A stretch of DNA of 64,000 nucleotides, taken from the NCBI GenBank assembly GCA_016714935.1, contig JADKBU010000003.1, positions 124,001 to 188,000 of the forward strand, written 5' to 3'. The notes beneath the pieces are model-generated. The model did no database searches, had not been told where the DNA came from, and was given only the letters and a program-made list of their open reading frames with translations. Positions 8,182 through 17,165 of the stretch are shown one piece after another; position 1 is the first letter of the stretch, and the number at the start of each line of letters is the position of its first letter. Origin of the DNA: Candidatus Accumulibacter propinquus (GTDB lineage: Bacteria; Pseudomonadota; Gammaproteobacteria; Burkholderiales; Rhodocyclaceae). The translations under genes were made by a program, and so were the position numbers.

Positions 8182-9374
8182 GCTGGACCGGGCCGGCGGC
8201 GCTGCGCGCCCAGGTGCAGAAGCTGTGGGAGCGTGGTGATCTGCTGGCCGGCGTCGTCACCGGCGAGCCGCTGTTTCCAAGGCGCCTGACGCTGCGCGGG
8301 CCGAGTTCGCAGGAGATGACCGACCGCTTCGACGCGGTGCGCGCCTGGATCGGCGAACTGCGGGCAATGCCGCACTGCCGGGTCGAGATGCGCGAGTTCC
8401 GGCACCGCCTGTTCGGCACCAACGCGGTGCCGCAGGAAGTGTGGATCGATACCCTCGACGACGCCCTGGCGATCGTCGGCAAGCGGCGCGAGGCCAGCCG
8501 TTTCGGCGGCCTGCTCGAAGCGACGCGCGCATGCCAGCCGGAACTCCTGGCATGGCTGGCGAAGCGGCCGCTGCGGGCGCTCGAACTGGCGGAGGAATGG
8601 CGCCGACTGCTCGACATCGTCGCCTGGCTGCAGCGCCATCCTCGCCCCGGCGTCTACCTGCGGCAGGTGGATATCCCCGGCGTGCACAGCAAGTTCATCG
8701 AAGCGCAGCGCGGCGTGCTCGGCGAGTTGCTCGATCTCGCGCTGCCGCCCGCGGCGATCGACCCATCGGCCGCCGGAGTGAGCCAGTTCGCCCGCCGCTA
8801 CGGCTTCCGCGACAAACCGCAGCGCATCCGCTTCCGGATTCTCGATCGTCGGCATGCCCTGCTGGCCGGCGACCCCGAGCAGGACCTCACCCTCGATGCC
8901 CGGAGCTTTGCCCGGATCGACCCGCAAGTCGAACGTGTGTTCATTACCGAGAACGAGATCAACTTCCTCGCCTTTCCGGCGGTGCCGCACAGCCTGATCC
9001 TCTTCGGCGCCGGTTACGGCTTCGAGATGCTGCGCGAGGCCGCATGGCTGTCGCGCTGCCGCATCCACTACTGGGGCGACATCGACACCCACGGCTTCGC
9101 CATCCTCGACCAGTTGCGCGCCCATTTCGCCGACGTCGAATCGTTCCTGATGGATCGTGCGACGCTGCTGGCTTTCGCCACGCAATGGGGCGAGGAGGAC
9201 CGGCAGACGTTGCGTGATCTGCCACGACTGAACGCAGAGGAGGGTGCCCTGTACGACGACCTGCGCGACAACCGCCTGCGCAGAAATCTGCGTCTCGAAC
9301 AGGAGCGGATCGGTTTTGGCTGGGTCGAGGCCGCGCTGGCAGGGCTCGACGCGTCGGCCCCCGAGGCGTTATAG
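8178..9374 (+). CDS. jetD: Wadjet nuclease JetD (DUF3322/DUF2220, Toprim)
   Basis: The DNA-cleaving subunit of Wadjet, 398 residues. DUF3322 occupies roughly residues 1-190 and the DUF2220 Toprim nuclease domain the C-terminal part. Metal-binding motifs of the Toprim fold are present: FITENEINFLAFP (Glu) and IHYWGDIDTHGFAIL (the Asp-x-Asp pair). The start ATG at 8178 overlaps the jetC stop by four bases; longer in-frame starts inside jetC are not credible. The C-terminus is complete and is followed by degraded sequence rather than another defence gene. With jetA, jetB and jetC all intact, the system has every known core component of type I Wadjet. Confidence 0.9.
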   Translation: MSWTGPAALRAQVQKLWERGDLLAGVVTGEPLFPRRLTLRGPSSQEMTDRFDAVRAWIGELRAMPHCRVEMREFRHRLFGTNAVPQEVWIDTLDDALAIVGKRREASRFGGLLEATRACQPELLAWLAKRPLRALELAEEWRRLLDIVAWLQRHPRPGVYLRQVDIPGVHSKFIEAQRGVLGELLDLALPPAAIDPSAAGVSQFARRYGFRDKPQRIRFRILDRRHALLAGDPEQDLTLDARSFARIDPQVERVFITENEINFLAFPAVPHSLILFGAGYGFEMLREAAWLSRCRIHYWGDIDTHGFAILDQLRAHFADVESFLMDRATLLAFATQWGEEDRQTLRDLPRLNAEEGALYDDLRDNRLRRNLRLEQERIGFGWVEAALAGLDASAPEAL

Positions 9375-9467
9375 GCCGCCGCGAATTCCGCCGGCGTCCT
9401 GCCATCCTGCTCCGGTGTCGCAAACAGACCGCCAAACCAGTCCATCAGGCCCTGCGTGTCGGACAGA

Positions 9468-9714
9468 ATGCCGCGCGCGCCGTCTCAAGCTTGCCGATAT
9501 CTGCCGCGCCGCAGGCATCGCCCGCACCACGCTGGACCGTTACTACCACGACCAGGTGAAGAGTATTGATCGCGAAGTGCTGGGCAGGCTTTGCCAGTAT
9601 CTGCGCGTCAAGCCCGGCGTTGCCGATTTCGCCGTGAAACCGCGCACCAACAGAGCCACCAACCAGCAGAATCGTCGTCCCGCCAGCGCTGACTATTTTT
9701 TTCAGACGATTTGA
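9468..9714 (+). pseudogene. HTH (Cro/C1-type) regulator remnant
   Basis: Encodes the helix-turn-helix segment RRLKLADICRAAGIARTTL followed by DRYYHDQVKSIDREVLGRLCQYLRV (bases about 9480-9606), the pattern of small Cro/C1-family DNA-binding proteins or antitoxins. There is no start codon in this frame; an ATG at 9468 is one base out of register, so a single-base change within the first few codons (near 9476) would restore the gene. The C-terminal 25 residues do not match the family. It lies directly after jetD. It is either a decayed regulator or a small gene hit by a sequence error. Confidence 0.5.
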
Positions 9715-10055
9715 AAGGCTCGCTCTGTGAGCCCATGCGGTATTAGTATTGCCACATTCCTGATTACCGGCGGTATATCCGAAGGCGCGACGAAGAAAGC
9801 CCGCAAGGCCGGATCGGCTGACCAAGACGTCGACGAAACCGGTCGGACGGCTGGCAGCGCCCGGGCCTGCGCGCGCAGGAATTCGATCGTCGTCGCGACG
9901 GCGGGTGTCAGGCGTTTTTGGCAGGTTGGCAACAGCTTGAGTCTGGGGTTGGTCAGCGTCATCGCTTTCTCGACCCCCCATTGCACCAACTCGTCGGATA
10001 CCCGATCCGGATCGTACTGGCCCGGTCGGTTCTTGAACCAATCGAGAATACCCAT
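9702..10055 (-). CDS. Truncated conserved hypothetical protein
   Basis: A 117-residue product beginning MGILDWFKNRPGQYDPDRV and continuing through LKLLPTCQKRLTPAVATTIEFLRAQ to SADPALRAFFVAPSDIPPVIRN. The beginning resembles the N-terminus of longer beta-proteobacterial proteins of unknown function that I recognise only by general pattern. After VIRN the similarity appears to stop and about 17 unrelated residues follow before the stop, so this is probably a gene cut off by rearrangement. It faces the helix-turn-helix remnant and lies between the Wadjet operon and the patatin operon. No membrane segment or catalytic motif is seen. Function unknown. Confidence 0.45.
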   Translation of the reverse strand: MGILDWFKNRPGQYDPDRVSDELVQWGVEKAMTLTNPRLKLLPTCQKRLTPAVATTIEFLRAQARALPAVRPVSSTSWSADPALRAFFVAPSDIPPVIRNVAILIPHGLTERAFQIV

Positions 10056-10134
10056 GTCGCCCTCCAATCGAAAGCGCTGGCTGATTCAATTACAGGGCTA
10101 CCAGCAGGGAGCCAAAGCCGAAAATGGGTTTCCG

Positions 10135-11634
10135 CTATCTGGCCGCCGGTGTAGCCGTCGGGAACGCACGCCGCACCGCTGATGTCGCCGGTTCCATCGA
10201 TGCGGATTCGGGAGCCACCTTCGCCCCGACGTCCTTGAGGAGCCGTTGGAATTCGGGTGACGCCATGATGATCACTCCTGCCGCGGTACGCAAACGATCC
10301 ACCGCTTCAGCGGGCAGCACGAAGCTGGTGGGCAGGCTATTCAGGTAGTCGAATTCGGCCTTGTCCTGCAGGGCCGCAAACGAGACGTCGATGGCATAGA
10401 TCTCAACCTCCGGGCCTTTAAGGTCGTCAGCGATCGCGGCATCCTGGTGGTCCGCAAATGCCGCCGATTGCCGAAGCCGACGCAGCGACTGCCAGCGCGC
10501 CGCCTTGTCTCGCAGCAACTCCGTCGCTTCGTAGGAATAATGATCAATCGGCACGCTGGACGCCTGGAGCAATGTGCTTATCATGCCCGGGGGCGTATCC
10601 GATTGGTCCCAGCGGGTCGGGGGCGAGGACACCGAGTTGACGACGAAAACGACGATCCTGCGCGTGCGGTCGAACGGTGTCGGCACCCCGGCGCCTTGCA
10701 ATGCCTCCATCAACTCGAGCAGGGTCAGTACAGAACGCATGCCCACGTTGTCCGCGACACCACCGTCTACGAGATGGATGTATGGGCGTTGCGCGCCATC
10801 GGCGAAGGCGAGCCGTTCGTCAAAGTCGCGCCTTGCGCGCGCGGCCGTGCGCGGCGGGTCAGCCGCTCCGCCAAGAAATTGCAGCCAGGAAGGTGTTTGA
10901 TAATTGCAGGTGCCGCCGTAGTTGTTGATCGTGACCGCCGAAAGCACCACCGGCACCGCCGACGAGGCCGCGGCGGCGCGCGAGAGTTTCACCGCGCCAA
11001 GGTCCGAACACAGCGCGTCGAAGACGTTCTGGTCGAAGACCAGACGGGCTCCGGTCGAGAGGTCGGTGGCCGAGGCGAGAACAAGCGGACCTTTGCCGCG
11101 TTCGAGATCGGCGAAGGTCGCGCCGTTGAACAGGATCTCGTCATACAGATCGGCCGCCATTTCAGAGCGCCCCCACCGGGTCCACCAAAGGTCACCCCAG
11201 CGGGCCGGGTTGAATAAGCGGCTGATGATCTCGCCTTGCACGTTACGCTTCAGAAAGCGTTGTTCGTAATCGGCGAACAGCTTGTCTCCATAGAGACCAT
11301 AGGCCAGCGCTGTGAAGCTGCCACCCGACACCCCGGTAATGACGCCGACCGCATCGAGCAGGCGGACCTTTTCGCCATTCGCCCTGTCGACCTCGGTACG
11401 CCGCAGGAATTCCAGGACGCCAAAAGAAAATGCGGCCGCGCGCGTGCCCCCGCCGGAAAAGGCGAGAAGGACCAGCGCCTCCGGGTCCTTGAAATACAAC
11501 TGCCGTGTTTCGAAACGGTAGCCGACGCCGGGGTCGGCCTGCGTGATCGGGGGATTGATCGGTCGCGTTGCGCAAGCGCAGAGAACAAGCAGCGTGGCGA
11601 ACATCACCGGCAAGCGCGCGCGCAGTCTCGTCAT
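10135..11634 (-). CDS. Patatin-like phospholipase lipoprotein
   Basis: A 499-residue exported patatin-family serine hydrolase, expected to act on phospholipids or other acyl esters at the envelope. The signal peptide (MTRLRARLPVMFATLLVLCAC) ends in a lipobox-like Cys, suggesting a lipoprotein. The catalytic features are all present: the oxyanion loop SGGGTRAAAFSFGVL, the nucleophile elbow GVSGGS and the Asp motif VDGGVADN. The insert between nucleophile and Asp is long, as in bacterial outer-membrane or periplasmic patatins. The ATG at 11634 is chosen because it overlaps the stop of the upstream gene as ATGA; an ATG eight codons earlier lies inside that gene. It is the last gene of a three-gene minus-strand operon, all joined by four-base overlaps. 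Confidence 0.85.
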   Translation of the reverse strand: MTRLRARLPVMFATLLVLCACATRPINPPITQADPGVGYRFETRQLYFKDPEALVLLAFSGGGTRAAAFSFGVLEFLRRTEVDRANGEKVRLLDAVGVITGVSGGSFTALAYGLYGDKLFADYEQRFLKRNVQGEIISRLFNPARWGDLWWTRWGRSEMAADLYDEILFNGATFADLERGKGPLVLASATDLSTGARLVFDQNVFDALCSDLGAVKLSRAAAASSAVPVVLSAVTINNYGGTCNYQTPSWLQFLGGAADPPRTAARARRDFDERLAFADGAQRPYIHLVDGGVADNVGMRSVLTLLELMEALQGAGVPTPFDRTRRIVVFVVNSVSSPPTRWDQSDTPPGMISTLLQASSVPIDHYSYEATELLRDKAARWQSLRRLRQSAAFADHQDAAIADDLKGPEVEIYAIDVSFAALQDKAEFDYLNSLPTSFVLPAEAVDRLRTAAGVIIMASPEFQRLLKDVGAKVAPESASMEPATSAVRRAFPTATPAAR

Positions 11635-12833
11635 TGCATTTCCGCCTGGTCGGTGCACTTGTCGAGGTGCTCGTTATCCGTGGGTGCCCCGTTCCCGCTC
11701 CCCAGCGGTCGCATCGGCAAGCGCCGACGGACGTTTTCACTGTCCGACCGGGCGCACCGCGTAGCGAGTTCGACGGCCTGCGCGTAGGCCATGTGATCCT
11801 TGGTCTTCTCGATCTCGAGCAGCGTCGTCTCGCCGTTAACCCGCACGCTGTACTTGCCCATATGGTGGAGGAGGTACATCGCGAAGAGATTGTCGAAGTC
11901 CTCGTAACGCCCCTGTTCCTTGCGGAAGTCGCGCGACAGCACCGAAGGAAAGCGGTTGGGCAGGTCCTTGAAGGCCACCTTTTCTTCCTCGTTTGGATCG
12001 ACATAGGTCGAGCCCTCGTACTTCCTGTAAAGCACCACGTCCATTCCGTATCCGCGCACGTTCCACTCCTTGATGAGCTTCATTGCCATCTCGGTGGGAA
12101 TATTGGCTGTTGCCGCCACCAGGATCCGTCGTCTGGTAAGCACCTTTGCGCTGGTAACCTCCAGTTTGTCGTATCCAGCGCCAAATCTGAATGCCGAGCC
12201 GATGGTCTTGGCACAGTTGAGACGCATGTAGTCATACCTGATTTCGCCGTCGTGGTACTGAGTATTCCTGGCGTGACGGTGATAGTCGTCATTGATGCGC
12301 CTGAAGTACGCCACTATCACTTCCTTCTCGCCAGCCGGTACGCCGTACACGCGCACGCCAATGACCGATCGCTTGTAGATCTCCCCAAAGTCGAGACCAA
12401 ACGCGGCCGTGTCGCCGAGCGATGAGCGTGTCTTGAACAGATACTCCTTCTTGGGGACGCCAATCATGAGATCTTCGGTGTAGAAGCCAGTTTCGTGCTT
12501 GCGCGCACGGTCGGCATAGAAGTTTGCCGAGTAGACCAGGTCATCACCGGGCACTTCGTCCCGGAGGCCCAGGGCGAGGTGACCCGCCGAGCCGCCCTTG
12601 GAGGTACCGAAGCTGATCAGCAACTCCATGTCGTAAGAATCCTGTCGCAGGACGCCAACTATCTCGTTGATGTTGGCGGGTTCGGCCCCGCCCTTGGTTC
12701 CGAAGTCGGTAGCCTCCGCGCCCGCGGCGAACATCACCGCCGTCACCAGGCACCAAGAAGTGACCCGCAGAGCCGTTTTTCCCTTGGGGCTGAAACGTCG
12801 TTGCAGGCTGCGGACCGTTTTTGCAATGATCAT
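11631..12833 (-). CDS. Exported protein of unknown function, possible papain-like fold
   Basis: A 400-residue protein with an N-terminal signal segment (TALRVTSWCLVTAVMFAAGAEA). I do not recognise the family with certainty. A His in SAGHLALGLRDEV near the N-terminus and a later Tyr/Asn/Cys motif YDYMRLNCAKTIGSAF are arranged as in circularly permuted papain-like proteins (NlpC/P60, LRAT and DUF4105 types), where His precedes the catalytic Cys. This is inference from motif order only. The middle is rich in charged strands and the C-terminus is polar. Both ends overlap their neighbours by four bases (membrane protein upstream, patatin lipoprotein downstream), so the three proteins are probably made together and may act on the same envelope substrate. 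Confidence 0.6.
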   Translation of the reverse strand: MIIAKTVRSLQRRFSPKGKTALRVTSWCLVTAVMFAAGAEATDFGTKGGAEPANINEIVGVLRQDSYDMELLISFGTSKGGSAGHLALGLRDEVPGDDLVYSANFYADRARKHETGFYTEDLMIGVPKKEYLFKTRSSLGDTAAFGLDFGEIYKRSVIGVRVYGVPAGEKEVIVAYFRRINDDYHRHARNTQYHDGEIRYDYMRLNCAKTIGSAFRFGAGYDKLEVTSAKVLTRRRILVAATANIPTEMAMKLIKEWNVRGYGMDVVLYRKYEGSTYVDPNEEEKVAFKDLPNRFPSVLSRDFRKEQGRYEDFDNLFAMYLLHHMGKYSVRVNGETTLLEIEKTKDHMAYAQAVELATRCARSDSENVRRRLPMRPLGSGNGAPTDNEHLDKCTDQAEMQ

Positions 12834-13372
12834 TTTTCGCCCTCAAGGAACTGCCCTGTTCTCTCGTGGAAAAGGAGAGCCCTGATCCTCGCCCGTCCAA
12901 ACCCTCGCCCAAGCTCCTTGACGGCGAAGAAAGGAATCAAGGCCACAAGAAGAACCAGGGATCCGGAGAGCAATTCGTGGGGCTCTCTGGCGACAAACTC
13001 CGCGAAGCCACCCGCGAGCCCCTTTCCCGTCCAGAGGCCCTCGATCGCATGCTCGATGACGTTGAGTGACACGACAAGAAGAGTAAAGACCAAAGCCTTG
13101 TAAAGAGTGGGATAAATCAGTGGTCTCCGCTCAAGGCCGCGACCAGCATGGAAGACAGCGCCGATCATGATGACCTTTCCGAGGATCAACGCCTGGATCA
13201 CTGCCACCCAGTAATTGGTGTAGATGATGTCGTGAGCGGCGAGAACGAGTCTCCGGTACTGCGTGAAAGCGGCGAATACGAGCGCCAGATAAATGACGTT
13301 GATCCCGTACTCGGCCATCTCGTGGAAGAATCGTTCCTTCCAGCTTTCCTGTTGCCGGTCAGCGCCGGCCAT
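12830..13372 (-). CDS. Integral membrane protein, unknown function
   Basis: A 180-residue inner-membrane protein with four hydrophobic helices, at about residues 24-46 (NVIYLALVFAAFTQYRRLVL), 55-77 (VAVIQALILGKVIMIGAVF), 92-112 (LVFTLLVVSLNVIEHAI) and 137-153 (LSGSLVLLVALIPFFAV). The termini are charged and probably cytoplasmic. No transporter or enzyme family is recognised. It is the first gene of the operon that continues with the exported 400-residue protein and the patatin lipoprotein, overlapping the former by ATGA. The region upstream (13373-13463) separates it from the flavoprotein gene, so an operon promoter may lie there, although none is obvious. Confidence 0.65.
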   Translation of the reverse strand: MAGADRQQESWKERFFHEMAEYGINVIYLALVFAAFTQYRRLVLAAHDIIYTNYWVAVIQALILGKVIMIGAVFHAGRGLERRPLIYPTLYKALVFTLLVVSLNVIEHAIEGLWTGKGLAGGFAEFVAREPHELLSGSLVLLVALIPFFAVKELGRGFGRARIRALLFHERTGQFLEGEK

Positions 13373-13463
13373 GATCCACCTCCCGCCCCCGACGAATTCC
13401 TGCTCCGCCGCCGATGCCCAGTGGCAGGTTCAAAGTCGCCACCGCGAAGACCCTTTGATTCAT

Positions 13464-15185
13464 TCAATTCACCAGCAGGCGAGTGTGAAACCTTGACAAC
13501 ATCCCGCCGGCCAGCGTCCTCGCCTTGAACCCGTTCTGCAGCAGAGCGCGCGTGTCGCGTAATAGGCACGCTGGCCGGAACGGCAAATGACCAGGATTTC
13601 CCGATCGCGGGGAAGCTCGTCGAGCCGCGCCCGGAGTTGGCCAAGCGGGATGTTGAGCGCGCCCGGCACGCTCTCCACGGCGAGTTCACCGGGTTCGCGT
13701 ACGTCGAGGAGGAATGCGTTGTCGGCGGCATCCCAATGACTCAAGGGCATGTCGCCACAGAGAATATCGGCAGCGACCATGCCCGCGAAGTTGACCGGAT
13801 CCTTCGCGCTGCCGAACTGCGGCGCGTAGCACAGCTCGGCTTCTTCGAGGTCATGGATCGTGGCGCCCATCTGGAGCGCCATGGCGAGCGCGCTGATCCG
13901 CTTGTCTACGCCATCCTCGCCAAGCGCCTGCGCACCCAGGAAACGTCCGTCGGATTTCCGGAAGAGCGCTTTCAGCGCAATCGGCCGCGCACCTGGGTAG
14001 TAGCCCGCGTGCGAATTCGGGTAGAGATAGATTTTTTCATAGTCGCTGTCGCCGAGCCGCTTGAGCGTCTTTTCGCTGGCACCAACCCAGGCGGCCGCGG
14101 CACGAACAGCCCGATGATCGAGGTACCCTGGGTGCCGCGGAAACGGACTCGCGCCCGGCAATGACGTCGGCAGCGATGCGGCCCTGCCGGTTCGCCGGCC
14201 CGGCGAGCGCGATCAGACTCCACTCACCGGTCACGAAATCCCTGACTTCGATCGCGTCACCGACGGCGAAGATGTCCGGGTTGCTGGTGCGCATCTGCTC
14301 GTCGACGCGAATCCCGCCGCGTTCGCCGATAGCGAGGCCGGCCGTCTTCGCCAGAGCCGTCTCCGGACGCACGCCAAGCGCGAGGATCACGATGTCGGCC
14401 GGATGCACCTTGCCCGACTTCGTCAGAACCTCGAGCGAGCCGTTCGCGGCCTGCTGGAATCCGGCCACCCCGTCATTGAGCGCGAGACGGATACCGTGCC
14501 GCTCCACATAGTTCTCCACGATGCGCGCCATGTCCTGATCGAGTGGCGCCAGGACCTGATCGAGCATCTCGACGAGGGTGACGTCGAAGCCGCGATGCAC
14601 AAGGTTCTCCGCCGTTTCGAGGCCGATGAAACCGCCGCCGATGACCACTGCACGGGTCTTGGGTCTGACCGTCTGGAAGCCCGAGTACTTGTCCATCCCG
14701 GAAAGGAACAGCGAGCCGCGTTCGATCCACTCACGGATCGCCCGCGCATCGGGAACGGTCCGCACCTGGAAGATCCCCGGCAGGTCGATTCCCGGCAACG
14801 GCGGACGGACTGACGGCGCACCGGGCGACAGCACCAGCTTGTCGTAGGACTCGCTGGTCACCTCGCCAGTTTCCACATGGCGCAGCTCGATGGTTTTTGT
14901 GTCCGGCGAGATCCAGACGGCTTCGCAGTTCGTTCGGACATCGATATTGAACACCCGGCGGAAGGTGTCAGCAGTCGCCACCAGCAGGCTCGATTCCTTT
15001 TCAATCACGCCGCCGACATGGTAAGGAAGCCCGCAATTGGCGTACGAAACGTACGGCCCCCGTTCGACCATGAGAATTTCCGCGTTTTCGTCCAGCCTGC
15101 GCAGCCGTGCCGCGCACGAGGCACCACCCGCCACGCCACCGACGATGACGACCTTGGTTCTTGCACTCTGGCTCTTTGCTTCCAT
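13464..15185 (-). pseudogene. CoA-disulfide reductase-like flavoprotein with rhodanese domain, frameshifted
   Basis: An FAD/NAD(P)H pyridine nucleotide-disulfide oxidoreductase of the CoA-disulfide reductase / NADH oxidase group with a C-terminal rhodanese domain. The FAD site is VVIVGGVAGGASCAARLRR, the single redox Cys is in SYANCGLPYHVGG, and the NAD site is AVVIGGGFIGLETAENL. The dimerisation domain (GASEKTLKRLGDSDYEKIY) and the rhodanese loop ending VICRSGQRAYYA (Cys nucleophile) follow. The coding sequence changes frame near 14145, 14100 and 13541; each is repaired by adding one base to an existing base or pair, after which it ends at 13464 as LAGGMLSRFHTRLLVN. The start at 15185 has GGAGA upstream. 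Conservation across all frames suggests sequence error rather than decay. Confidence 0.75.
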
Positions 15186-15407
15186 GGCACTCTCCCGATG
15201 ATCTATCAATCCTCGACGGGCAGCTGCCCGGCAGCGCAGCCATCCATTTCTCGTGGCGTAACAACACTCGATTACCCATAACTTGACTATAGCAGCCGCG
15301 ACATCGATGGCCTGATCCTGGTCTTCCCGCGACGGGTGCTGCTGACCAGCGGCTACATCCTTATCGCCGACCGGCGGCGCTCGCCAAAACGCCGCGGCAT
15401 CTCCGAA

Positions 15408-17165
15408 TTATGCGCGCGACGCCTTTGTGGGACCGCCATCAAACTCGTCGATGGCGTCGGCCACCGTGATCCGCCGGCCGAAGTAGCCGACGCTTTCCTC
15501 CAATCCTTCGGCGCGCAGGATGTCGCGCACCGCCGCATGCGCCCCTACCAGCCGCAGGCGAATCCCGGCTGCCTGCAGTTCCTGATGCAGCTTGGCCAGC
15601 ATCCGCGCGCCGGCCAGATCGACCACCGGCGAAGTGGACAGATCGCAGACCACCAGGTCGAGCGCTGCGTTGCTTGCGCGGATCTTCTGCCAGAGCGCTT
15701 CGCGCACGTGCTCGACGTTGAAGTAGAGCAGGGAGGATTCGACGCGAAACAGCAACGCCCCGGCGACCGGCGCGTTGTCCGGGTTGCGCTCGCTGTCGGA
15801 GTAACTCCGGGTGCCGGGGATTCGGCCCAGGAAAGCGACATGCGGGTGCGCCGCGCGGCGGATCAGCAAAAGCATTGAGACGACGACCGCGACGATCACG
15901 CCCTTCAGGATGCCGAGCAGCAGCACGCCGGCGAAAGCGATCATCGAGACGCCGAACTCCAGCCGGCTCACCCGCCAGACGTGGCGCAATTCGCCGATAT
16001 TGACCAGTCCCTTGACGGCGACCAGGACGATCGCCGCGAGGACCACGTTCGGCAGGTTGTAGAGCATGCCGGTCAGGTAGAGCAGGCACAGGCCGATGGT
16101 CAGCGAGGCGAAGACCAGCGCCAGCGGCGTTCTGGCGCCAGCCTTGTCGTTCACCGAGGACTGCGACAGACCGCCGGCCACCGGGTAGGCTTGAAAGAGC
16201 GCCGCGCCCAGATTCGCCGCCCCCAAGCCGAGCAGTTCCTGGCGCGGATCGATTTCGTCGCCATGCGCCTGCGCCAGCGCGCGGGCCGCCGAAACGCTTT
16301 CAACGTAGGCCAGCAGCAGACAGGCGAAGGCGAGTGGGATAACCCCGTCGACGTCGCGCAGCCGCAGGCCCGGCAGACGGAATTCGGGCAAGCCCTGCGG
16401 CAGCGAGCCAACCACCTTGAAGCCGAGATCCCCGAGCGGCGTCAGCGACAGCGCGAGGATCGAAAGCACCACCACGAAGAGCGCGACCGGCCGGCCGGGC
16501 AGGAATTTCTCGCCGAGCAGCAGCACGGCGAGCGCGCTCAGACCGAAAACTAGCACCACGGGGTTGGTGTCGGGAAGCTGCCCGGCAAGGACGGCGACGC
16601 TCTCGAAGAAGCCGTGTCCGCCCCCCTTGACCCCGAACAACTTGGGCAGCTGGGTCATGGCGATCGTCAGCGCCGCGCCGGCCTTGAAGCCGAGCAGGAT
16701 CGTCTCGCTGATGAAGTTGACCAGCGAACTGAGACGAAAGAGCCACGCCAGCAGGCACATCGCGGCGATGACCGCCGCCGTCAGCGCCGCGATGTCGGCC
16801 CAGCGTCCGGCATCCCCCTGCGCCATGCCGGCGATCGTGACGCCGACCAGCATCGAGATCGCCGAGGTGGGGCCGATCGCCAACTGGCGCGACGAGCCGA
16901 AGAGCGCGTAGAACAGGCCACCGACCAGATAGCAGTAGATGCCGTACTGCGGCGGCAGGCCGGCGAGCGAGGCGTAGGCGAGCGACACCGGGATGCCGTA
17001 GGCCGCCAGCGTGACGCCGGCGATCGCGTCGTGCGTCAGCCACTGCTTCTGATAGCCGGCGAGCCACTGCGCCGGCGGAAAGACCGCCCGCCAGCCGCGA
17101 GCCGGGATTGCGCGCGCCACGCCACTGGCAGAGCCCCTTTCTTCGGCAGTCGGTGTCGTACTCAT
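15408..17165 (-). CDS. SulP-family anion transporter with STAS domain
   Basis: A 585-residue SulP (SLC26-like) transporter. The N-terminal half has the conserved entry QWLTHDAIAGVTLAAYGIPVSLAYASLAGLPPQYGIY followed by about ten to twelve hydrophobic helices including the family segment ESVSAARALAQAHGDEIDPRQELLGLGAANL. The C-terminal cytoplasmic STAS domain runs from about residue 450 (FRVESSLLYFNVEHV, DLSTSPVVDLAGARML). Substrate may be sulfate, bicarbonate or another anion; sequence alone does not decide. The ATG at 17165 overlaps the stop of the DUF2252 gene by four bases and is preferred to a longer in-frame start inside that gene. The frame is intact. Confidence 0.88.
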   Translation of the reverse strand: MSTTPTAEERGSASGVARAIPARGWRAVFPPAQWLAGYQKQWLTHDAIAGVTLAAYGIPVSLAYASLAGLPPQYGIYCYLVGGLFYALFGSSRQLAIGPTSAISMLVGVTIAGMAQGDAGRWADIAALTAAVIAAMCLLAWLFRLSSLVNFISETILLGFKAGAALTIAMTQLPKLFGVKGGGHGFFESVAVLAGQLPDTNPVVLVFGLSALAVLLLGEKFLPGRPVALFVVVLSILALSLTPLGDLGFKVVGSLPQGLPEFRLPGLRLRDVDGVIPLAFACLLLAYVESVSAARALAQAHGDEIDPRQELLGLGAANLGAALFQAYPVAGGLSQSSVNDKAGARTPLALVFASLTIGLCLLYLTGMLYNLPNVVLAAIVLVAVKGLVNIGELRHVWRVSRLEFGVSMIAFAGVLLLGILKGVIVAVVVSMLLLIRRAAHPHVAFLGRIPGTRSYSDSERNPDNAPVAGALLFRVESSLLYFNVEHVREALWQKIRASNAALDLVVCDLSTSPVVDLAGARMLAKLHQELQAAGIRLRLVGAHAAVRDILRAEGLEESVGYFGRRITVADAIDEFDGGPTKASRA

